Origin: Oreohelix idahoensis
Taxonomy: Eukaryota > Mollusca > Gastropoda > Stylommatophora > Oreohelicidae
Direction: 5' to 3'
Assembly: GCA_024509875.1 (NCBI GenBank)
Contig: JAMPIV010018781.1
Span: 310,001 to 374,000 of the forward strand
Length of the DNA: 64,000 nucleotides
This document shows, one piece after another, positions 55,858-64,000 of this stretch. A program made the position numbers and the translations under genes. Under the pieces are notes generated by a model. It saw nothing but the letters and a program-made list of their open reading frames with translations. It was not told the origin of the DNA and did not search any database. Within the stretch, counting starts at the first letter, position 1. The number at the start of each line of letters is the position of its first letter.

Positions 55858-56428
55858 AGGATTAAAATGGTATGACAGGAACACCAAGGTGGAAATGGTA
55901 TGACAGGAATACCAAAGTGGAAATTGTATGACAGGAATACCAAAGTGGAAATGGTATGACAGGAACACAAAAGTGGAAATGGTATGACAGGAACACAAAA
56001 GTGGAAATGGTATGACAGGAACACCAAAGTGGAAATGGTATGACAGGAATACCAAAGTGGAAATGGTATGACAGGAACACAAAAGTGGAAATGGTATGAC
56101 AGGAACACCAAAGTGAAAATGGTATGACAGGAACACAAAAGTGGAAATGGTATGACAGGAACACAAAAGGGGAAATGGTATGACAGGAACACCAAAGTGA
56201 AAATGGTATGACAGGAACACAAAAGTGGAAATAGTATGACAGGAACACCAAAGTGGAAATGGTATGACAGGAACACCAAAGTGGAAAGGGTATGACAGGA
56301 ACACCAAAGTGCAAATGGTATGACAGGAACACCAAAGTGGAAATGGTATGACAGGAACACCAAAGTGGAAATGGTATGACAGGAACACCAAAGTGGAAAT
56401 GGTATGACAGGAACACCAAAGTGGAACT
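55858..56428. repeat. 28-bp minisatellite, about 20 copies, LINE-derived
   Basis: The unit contains AAATGGTATGACAGGAACAC followed by CAAAGTGG. It equals one 28-base segment of LINE-A ORF2 encoding KWYDKVTNV (copy at 41803-45007). The array exits in register into GAACTGATGACAGAAC, the next LINE bases. Because 28 is not a multiple of 3, all three minus frames stay open and give spurious repetitive proteins. Confidence 0.95.
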
Positions 56429-56736
56429 GATGACAGAACCAGATGAATAATTTACCAATGGAGCAAGAAGCGAGGAAAACAAAATGTTAGCGTTGTATAG
56501 GATAAACATTGAGGAAATCAAATGATAGTATTATAAGAAAGTCCTTGTTCTGGAACTGTCCGGGTGACAGAAATGGAGGAAGAACGAAGATGGAGAAGAT
56601 AAGTGGGAACCGATTTAAAAGGAATAATGAAGACATGGAAAGTTCTGGAACGGATGGCACAGGACAGGAAGGCGTGGAGTAAACATGTTGAATGCCTATG
56701 CTCCACAGGGATGTTAAAGGTAATGAATGAATGAAG

Positions 56737-57271
56737 CCGTGTGGTATTTGCCGCTCGTCACTGGTAGGACGTGAGCAGTAAAGATAAAGGTTACTATTCT
56801 GCTAGGTGTAAATAAGTTTTGTGACCTTTCACCTTCCGACAGCCCAGCTACTTGGGATGATCAAACTACTTTCCCATCCTGACTTAGCTTATCTGTCGTA
56901 CGGATCTGCTATCCATGGAAGACACCAAATAAACATTACTGGAGTGCTGCACTCGCGCTAGACCAAAGCTGACTATAAAAACATGAGATATCATTTACAG
57001 CTTGAGGAACGCCTAGTCCATTTTCATTCTCACTTGCTCATATTTACAGTAGTAAGGAGATCCCGTTTCTAGGCAAATGGGAAAAAAAGTTATATATGTT
57101 TAAAAATCGTATTCTAATTTCATCTTTCTTTTTAGCAGCGCGATGTGAGAAGATGAGCTGTAAACGTATATGCTTTGCTGTCGGGTGTACATGAATATTT
57201 ATCTTGGCACCCCTTGCTTCCTCGCGCTTTAAAAAAAAAAAAGTTTTAAGTATTAATCCGGCGTTATTCTA
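56737..57271. other. Intergenic, nothing recognised
   Basis: No supported feature between the LINE-A tail and the mariner-type MITE. Confidence 0.45.
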
Positions 57272-57472
57272 CAGGGTGTCCGAAAACTCCGGAACCAATA
57301 TAGTCTCTGTTTTTCATTGATTATTTTCCTGTTGTTTTGAGAATAAAATTGACTCATACACAATGAAACATGGAAATTCGCTTGGAAAGTAGCTTTGTGG
57401 AAGGAAATCATGTTGAGCATATTAAAACAATAAGTAAATTGTTCTGGGGTTCCTGACTTTTCATACATCCTG
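57272..57472. mobile_element. mariner-type MITE, 201 bp, TA flanks
   Basis: The left end CAGGGTGTCCGAAAACTCCG and the right end, inverted, CAGGATGTATGAAAAGTCAG share the spacing and a common GGAACC block. TA lies on both sides. There is no coding capacity. A further isolated CAGGGTGTCGGAACC terminus starts at 57481, perhaps a second, truncated copy. Confidence 0.75.
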
Positions 57473-57549
57473 TATATGTACAGGGTGTCGGAACCATATA
57501 AAACATTTATTTTGCCTCTTGCCTTGAAGGTGCATGTATGTCCCTCTCT

Positions 57550-59756
57550 TAGCGATTTCAATACCAGCAAACAGAATGCTGAGGTGCCGGAAGACTGGCT
57601 ACACAGTTACCTTCGGCCACTTCCTAAACCTGGCAAAGACCCCACACCGCTCAGCAGCTATCGAATTATCACACTACAGAATGTCTATGGTAAATTACTT
57701 GAAAAGATAGTTGCAAGACAAGTAATGAGCCACCTCGAACATGCACACATCATTCCTGATACCCTGGGTAGCTATTAGCCTATGAAAACAACATGTGGTA
57801 ACGTTTGCGTACGATGTGTACGTGGGATTCCTGGGTAAAAGAGAAACGGTGGCTGTCGCAGTTGACCTAGAGGATGCTTATAACAGTGTGGACTTTGCAA
57901 CCCTATTAGACTATAATGGCATGTGGTGTTGATGCGTGCCGTCTATAAAATATATTGTTCGGAGAAGTATCCGAGGCCAAAGTGAAAACTAGTGGTACTT
58001 GATAGACACGTATCAGTATAATTACTTGCCAACACCTCTTGAACATTTGACGATACACAATTTAATTGACATTGGTTATACTGCTCCGTGAAATCTGTTC
58101 TAGCCCAAAGGCAAATGAAGTCATCAGGCAGTCCGCTCACTATAGAAACGCTGTCCTGGCATTCTCACAATTTTTAATATCTTCATACAATAGACATCGT
58201 CTTCATAATATATAGACTTAGAGTAAACTAGGTACACCTCAACATAGTATCTTGATGCCCTAGTGATGGTACAATGCAAGAAGAACACAGTAGACTGCAG
58301 GAGCTCACACACGTGCGTCCGCTCACATTAAAACACAAGCTGCATCTCTTCTAGCAGACGATCACCAAAGTTCTGCTTCAAATTCGAGTCTGCTTTCACC
58401 CCATATCGGTAAGACGTCACTTCCTTTATTATTGAGTAATACCGTATAAAATTATCAGAAATGAAGCCCTGTCGAGCTTACTATAATTCATGCATAATCG
58501 TTATGAATTGTAATCATAACAGATGTAAACCCTTGGATAACAAGGTGTATAGCAGCTGCCTTAATGGAGAGATCATTTGCTTTTCTCTAGGGAATTTGGA
58601 CATCATAACCAATGCGCTTTTGCTCGGGGCTACCCCAGGGTTCTCCACTATCACCAGTGCTGTTTAACATGTACACAGCAAAAGTAGCAACCTTTCAATG
58701 AACAGGACTGGGATGAACATTAACTTTCGCAATCCCAATAAGGCCTGTGTGATGTGGTGCTCTTTGAACAACTCCATAGTGTGCTTTTTGAACAACTCCA
58801 TAGTGAAAGCACACCTTCCAGACATCACTTTCAATGGGCAGAACACTGAAAGGCAAAACAGGCTGAAATATCTAGGAGTAGCGTTTGATCATGGGCTATC
58901 GTTCAAGTATCATGTCGAACTGATCATACAGAAGTGCATGAGAGGACTGGCAGCCTTAAAAACAATGGCTGCTGCGTGCTTGGAACAGAGACTGTTGTTT
59001 ATCCTGTATCATCAGCTCGTGATTTCAGTAATCAAGTATGGGTTAGGAATACTCACGCTGTCAGTGTCACAATGTGAACGACTGGAACGCGTTCAAAATG
59101 AAGGGATGCGACTAGTTTTGGGCTGTACGCGGGATACCCCCATTGTGGCAATGAGATAATGCTCGGATTGCTGTCGATTAGATCCAGATATGCGATGGCC
59201 CAGGCAAAAGCCTATATGCCGGTAACCACCGACAAAAGACACTCCCTACATGAGAACGTAGCTGACATCAAAGGATCAAGAATAGAGAGGGGTGTCATGG
59301 ATGGCACAGGCAGAGCCTACGATTGGTCAGGTGACCGGGGTTGAAAATATATCCAAAGGGGAAGAGTGGAGTAAGTCATGGGAGAACTGGATAAACTACC
59401 AGCAGGTCATCATTAGCCTTGGCAGAGAGTGCAGATCTTGGGGCAGTGGAAAAGCAGAGTTGGAGATTAATCAGCTGATAAGTGATCATGCTGGTGTAGA
59501 TCTACTGTCCTGGTACGTGACACTAAGAGAGCTGACAGACTCTCCTCAAGAGCACCCATAGTGGGGACACTGGACATGGATAAGGGAGAGATACTAAGGG
59601 CGATTAATGATCACCTGCTGGATAATGACACTGCAATGAATGAATCAACAAGGCTGAGACTGTTAGAGTTTGGCATCAAACGTGAAAATAGCAGAAATGG
59701 ACGTGATGGGGATGCATATATATGTCGTGGATTTGATGGTACTGTATGGTTGTGAT
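57550..59756 (+). pseudogene. LINE family D (Jockey/R1-like ORF2), decayed
   Basis: RT pieces on the plus strand: SYLRPLPKPGKDPT...YRIITLQNVYGKLLEKIVARQ (57590-57720); VAVDLEDAYNSV (57855); LLGATPGF near 58610; LKYLGVAFDHGLSFKYHVEL, GLAALKTMAAACLEQRLLF, ISVIKYGLGILTLS and LERVQNEGMRLVLGCTRDTP (58860-59150). This is the palm-thumb pattern of Jockey/R1-type elements. Stretches at 58000-58600 do not match, suggesting an insertion or heavy decay. Frames at 59159-59756 (TLRELTD, DTAMNESTRLRLLEFGIKRE) probably belong to the same ORF2 C-terminus. It is not functional. Confidence 0.75.
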
Positions 59757-60189
59757 ATTACCTAATGTGATGCATGAAGTCAGCTGTGAAGGCTCCTGAG
59801 ATAAATGTAGCTGTGAATTTACAGAAGGCCCTTCTTGCTACCACTTACGGCCTCACACATATCTTTTTTTACTAATGAATGTGGCTACGTTAAAATTCTA
59901 GGGTACTGATATGTAATGTGTTGTGGTAGTTTACATACACACACACAGATATTTAATAAGTCTAATAATATTAATAAATTTAAAACACACTGAACTAACT
60001 CAAGCTGTGTAAAATTTTGATAGTAAATTTTCTTTAAATTTATTTGTTCTGAACCAAGGTTTTATTTTGGTCAGAACATATGAAAGGTTTTGAAAGTATT
60101 AATGATATGCATGAATATATGGCATAATAAATGAAAAGTGTGTACATAGGTATTTTACAAGACTAGTTAATATTACTACTGTTTATAGT
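59757..60189. other. Intergenic, nothing recognised
   Basis: AT-rich stretch between LINE-D and the presumed LTR of Ty3/gypsy element 3. Confidence 0.4.
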
Positions 60190-61669
60190 TGTAATTTATC
60201 TGGGAGAACGCTTAATGGATGTGCTGTTGGGGTGACTTCATCACTCCCTGTCTATGGCTACTAAACATTTTCCCTTTATTGATGGAAATATAGTTGGTGT
60301 TAGAAAATAAGTTAAGTTAAGTTGGTGAATGTCCAGCAGGCCAGACGCTCACGTATCTTGAATGAGTAGTTCTGGTGCTGGAATCGGGTGGCCCCACCTC
60401 TCCGTGCTTGGGGGCAATATCAGGAGTCTGGTGGCCCCACCTCTCCGTGCTTGGGGGCAATATCAGGCTGCTCTGCCAAAATTACCAGCCTGCACTGGTC
60501 CACACTTGTATGTTCAACAGAGCATTTGACACCACTTTGGTGCCAAATAAAAAAACTCACAGTTCAGAATTATGAATAGAGAACAGTTATTTGCTAGCAA
60601 AACTCAGCTGAGCTGCTGGCTCTAGAATGGCGTCCCTCTAAATATTTCAATTAGCTTTTGGGAAATACACCACTGAAGAATTTCTGTGTCTACTACTTGG
60701 ACAGTTTATGTTAAAATGGCAAAAATGCGCGTCTGAGCGCCGCTACTATGATTATCGGTGGCCAATCACCGCCCTTCCCCTTTTCAAATTCAAACCTCCT
60801 ACCAAAAGTCAATTCAGTCATACCTCAGTCAAGTATGTATTATTGTCTGTTGGTCCGTCTGTCTCTACTTGCGTTTTCCCAAAAAACACACTTGTTTTTT
60901 TTGAACCAACTCTGCCGTCCCCTACACAATTTTGCCTTTAAAGTTATTTTTAGCCACAACCGTCCACTAATTCCCCTACTCTTCTTTCTAACTAGATTTT
61001 AGCACTTGAGTCTCAAGGCCGCAATTTTTTGAAAATTAGTGACATTTTTTGTTTCAATGCAGTCGCTCGTTGATATGAACAACACAGTCTTTTGTCAATA
61101 TCTTCATTATTATCTATCCGTCTGTATAAATGAAAGCATATTATTTCTCTGCTCAAGATGGGCCATCAGGCCAGCTAGGTTTTATATTCCTAACATTATT
61201 ATTAAGAAAAAGTTACTTTTCAAGGTTAGTTGTTTTTTTTTTTAAAATATGTTCGAGCATCTTCTGTAAGGCGTTTGCCGCTGAATTCAAATAAAGGACG
61301 AAGTGTCGCAAAAGCGTCCAAGAAATGACTGTTGCGTATAATAGCTAAGGTCCCTTTTGTCCATTTCTTTATTTTGTGTCAACTTGGGGACGTGCATTTT
61401 TTCCTTCCCCCCCCCCCCCCCAATTGCGTCTTTTTAGCCTTGCTAGTTTCAAGCACGCGTTCAGTCATATTTTTTCCTTTTGATCTCCGTTCTCATCCCG
61501 TCTCAAGGGTAAACGTTTTGCCTTCACGTCTAACAAGTTAATTTCCATGGCGGGTGGTGACCCGCGGCGTGGGCGATCATGTCGTCTAGTAGCTTACGCA
61601 TTATTTTTATCCCTACATTTTATCTTTGGAGATATTTTAACGTTGTATCACGGTTAATTTTATCACACA
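60190..61669 (-). repeat. Presumed 3' LTR of Ty3/gypsy element 3
   Basis: The right boundary is supported: on the minus strand the polypurine tract AAGTGGGGAGA is followed by TGTGTGATAA. The left boundary is inferred from TGTAATTTATCTGGGAG, similar to the LTR end of element 2 (TGTCGTAATTTTTATCTGAG). A 37-bp direct duplication (GGTGGCCCCACCTCTCCGTG...) lies at 60388-60466. The partner LTR is outside the window. Confidence 0.5.
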
Positions 61670-61680
61670 TCTCCCCACTT
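61670..61680 (-). promoter_or_regulatory. Polypurine tract of element 3
   Basis: AAGTGGGGAGA on the minus strand, directly before the LTR start. It shares its core with the tract of element 2. Confidence 0.65.
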
Positions 61681-61754
61681 GAAAACATGCCTACGGCAAG
61701 TTCCAAAACCAGTGATACACATAGATAAAATTACTCCTCACGCCTGCCACTACT

Positions 61755-64000
61755 CTAATTTTGATCACAGGGGTGCCGACTGAGGAAATCTGCACCGACA
61801 TTCAATTTGCCTGGGATATATTGGATACTAAACTGATAAGGTTGAAGCAATAAAGACCACCTCAGCAATCTTGCGTTTTCATGCTTAGCCTGAGATAAGA
61901 ATACGAGAGGCTGATGATCCGTCTGGACCACAAAAGTCCTACCATACAGATATATTTGAAACTTCTTTATTGCCCAGATTAACGCTAAACATTCTTTTTC
62001 GCTTGTGGAATATCCTTGTTCCGCCTTATTCAATTTGCGGCTTGCATAAGCGACTGGTTTCAGTTCCCCATCAGGTGAAGATGATCTTTGCAACAAAGCC
62101 GCTCCGAGTCCTACATTACTTGCATCGGTTCTTAAGACAAAGTCCTGTGTCAAATCAGGCAGTTTGAGAATAGGCTTGCTAGTGAGTTTTTCCTTTAACT
62201 CTTGGAACGCTAATTCACATTGTGCAGTCCAAATAATTTTATCTGGAAGTCCCTTGCGAGTCAGATCAGTCAGAGGAGCACAAATAGAGTTAAAATTTTT
62301 GATGTATTTTTGATAAAATCCGCATAACGACACGAATGATCGCACGTCCTTTTTTGTTTGTGGTCTAGGTGCTCTCTGCAGTTTTTCCAAGTTCTTGGGA
62401 TCAGGGGTCATGTTACCCTGATATACAGTGTGTCCCAAGAATTCCAACTCTTTGCATCCAATACAACATTTTGTTGGCCTAGCAGTTAAGTTCGCCTCCC
62501 TAAGCCTATCAAATAACATTTTAGAGTGTCAATGTGTTCTTCTAATGTCTCTGTGGCGACGAGAATATCATCCATGAAATTCGTGATACATGGGTTATTC
62601 AGGGGATCCAACAATTTGCGCATCATCCTTGAAAACACACTCGGAGCATTTTTCAGTCCGAATGGTAGCATATTGAATTCATAATGTCCATCCGAAGTGC
62701 TAAAAGCCAAATAAGGTCTCACTTCAGGCTTCACTGGAATCTGGTAATAGCCTTTACTAAGATCCACCTTTGAAAAGTATTTTGCCTTGTTCAGTCTGGC
62801 AAATAACTGTTTTGTGTCTGGTAATGGATCCACTTGTCCTTCTGTGACAGCATTCAGTTTCCTGTAATCTATGCACAGTCTGTGTTCCCCAGACGGTTTT
62901 CTCAACAAAACGACACTAGAACTAAAAGATGATTCACTGTGCGAAATAATCCCCTCCTTCAACAAATAATCTATTTCTTCCTTCAATGCCTTCTCCTTCG
63001 CGAACGGAATAGAATAGGCTCTCATACAGATTGGGTTTGAGTCTACCAGTTTCATGTCATACTGTAGCAAATTTGTATGGCCTGGTTTATCTGTTAATAC
63101 ATCTGTATGTTCCTCCAGAACCTGTTGAACTCTCTCCCTCTGGTTTTTAGTCAGGTGCTTACTGACTTTTACCTGTGCTGCTGTTTCACAAGGATGTAAT
63201 GGGTATTCATGTGAGGTGAGTGGTTCTTTTTGCATTTGGGTTGCAATAGCCAAGGTCAATAAGGGGGTGCTTTCCTGGAGTGGTCTGTCCAGATACTTCT
63301 TTAACAGGTTTACATGATAAACTTTCTCCTTCCCCTTTTTGTCAATTTTATAGTTTGTTCTAGACACCTTCTCTAGAACCGTATATGGACCTTGCCAACC
63401 AATTTGTAATTTATTCTGGCTTCCGGGTAGTAGAAGCAGCACCTTCTCTCCCACAGCTAGTTCTCTGTCCTTTGCCTTCCTATTAAAATATGCTGCATGT
63501 TTCTTCCTGGCTTGTTTCAAATTATCATTTGCCAGTTTCCATCCAGCTTTCAAACGAGTGGTCAGTTCGTTCACGTATTGATAAGATGAGGTAACAGTCT
63601 CTTCCGCCTTCTCATCTGTCCAGGTCCTTAATAGAGCTTCTAATGGACCTTTTATTGGCCTCCCAAATAGCAGAGTTGCGGGAGCCATCCCGGTTGAACT
63701 ATGTGGTACCTCCCGATACGCAAACAATGCGGCGGGCAGGAATTGATCCCACAGATCCGGTTTTTCGTGTGCCAGCTTTCTCAGGATAGAAATGAGAGTC
63801 CCGTTGAACCTTTCTACCTGGCCGTTCCCTTGTGGATGGTACGGACTACAATGAAAGTGTCTGGCTTGAAATAGCTTAAAAACTTCTTCCGTTAGTTTCC
63901 CCTTGAACTGAGAACCATTATCCGTCAAGATTTGATGCGGGAATCCTAATCGGGTAAATATTGTAAGTAGTGCCTCTGCTACATGTTTTGAATCAATTGA
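61755..64000 (-). pseudogene. Ty3/gypsy element 3 Pol (INT-RT-RH), runs off window
   Basis: The frame enters at the right edge inside the integrase core (SIDSKHVAEALL, LTDNGSQFKG with the second Asp, GNGQVERFNG with the Glu). It continues through the integrase C-terminus (GWQGPYTVLEKV), RT (LCIDYRKLNAVT, KVDLSKGYYQ, FMDD near 62565) and RNase H (RTDASNVG, EKECLAL, QTDHQPL), ending at 61755. One frame change near 62515, in a short A run after the RT, splits it. Integrase again precedes RT. It is close kin of element 2 (ALFAYREVP, LFGRPIKGPLEALLR). Gag and protease lie beyond the window. Confidence 0.87.

Larger units (their letters stand above)
55385..56715 (+). pseudogene. LINE-A 3' part split by a SINE and a minisatellite
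   Basis: Pieces appear in LINE-A order on the plus strand: a GAFTAALRNI-like segment (55440), QFYCMAL / LLYGS region (55545), TKNVETFIDGCF (55590), then an inverted SINE-2 piece. It resumes with LKWYD expanded into the 28-bp array, ELMTEPD (56425), FWNGWHRTGRRG (56640) and a (TGAA)n tail at 56721-56736. It has many stops. It is a dead 3' fragment that lost its frame before or after the insertions. Confidence 0.75.

Noticed and set aside
55783..56521. Three long overlapping minus-strand frames with FHFGVPVIPF-type repeats
   Set aside because: They come from a 28-bp array whose period rotates through all frames; the unit is LINE sequence on the other strand.

Overview
The window is animal nuclear DNA: AT-rich, mostly non-coding, exons with GT/AG splice signals, no operons, and dominated by transposable elements and tandem repeats. 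The best lineage guess is a lophotrochozoan, probably a gastropod mollusc. The reasons are a sperm-type histone H1/protamine-like gene, Ty3/gypsy elements whose integrase precedes the reverse transcriptase, and several tRNA-headed SINEs. The guess rests on family knowledge; no search was run.

Host genes are few. Two exons on the + strand (14293-14542 and 23005-23235) encode a Cys-rich segment and a PET domain of a testin/limpet-like LIM protein. They are separated by an 8.5 kb intron that contains an antisense Ty3/gypsy element. At 47646-48206 lies an intronless 186-residue linker-histone-like protein with an Arg/Ser tail. It has a TATA box, a histone-type 3' stem-loop and, in its predicted leader, a segment antisense to the 5' end of U2 snRNA.

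Layout: 1-14 kb holds hAT-type MITEs, LINE debris, a LINE ORF1 without its ORF2, and many minisatellites. 14-23.2 kb is the PET gene with Ty3/gypsy element 1. 23.98-38.88 kb is a piggyBac-like element (TTAA flanks) whose transposase breaks off into a 390-bp satellite array; a young 9.9 kb Ty3/gypsy element 2 (2.36 kb LTRs, 5-bp TSD, intact 1482-residue gag-pol) and a SINE are nested in it. 39-45 kb holds two LINEs, one an almost full-length RTE-like copy. 45-46.2 kb is a TA tract carrying a mariner relic and a palindromic MITE with telomere-like core. 46-50 kb holds the histone-like gene and a degenerate repeat. 50.5-60 kb is a mosaic of LINE, SINE and MITE fragments plus a hammerhead-like motif. 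60.2-64 kb is a third Ty3/gypsy element running off the right edge.

The most unusual signals are: (1) the piggyBac-borne satellite with nested insertions; (2) three copies of one RTE-like LINE family, each with a different short coding segment expanded into a minisatellite, plus a fourth array built from a SINE promoter region; (3) three Ty3/gypsy elements with PR-INT-RT-RH order; (4) the U2-antisense segment and histone stem-loop of the sperm H1-like gene, with similar stem-loops at LINE ends; (5) a LINE copy keeping only an intact ORF1.
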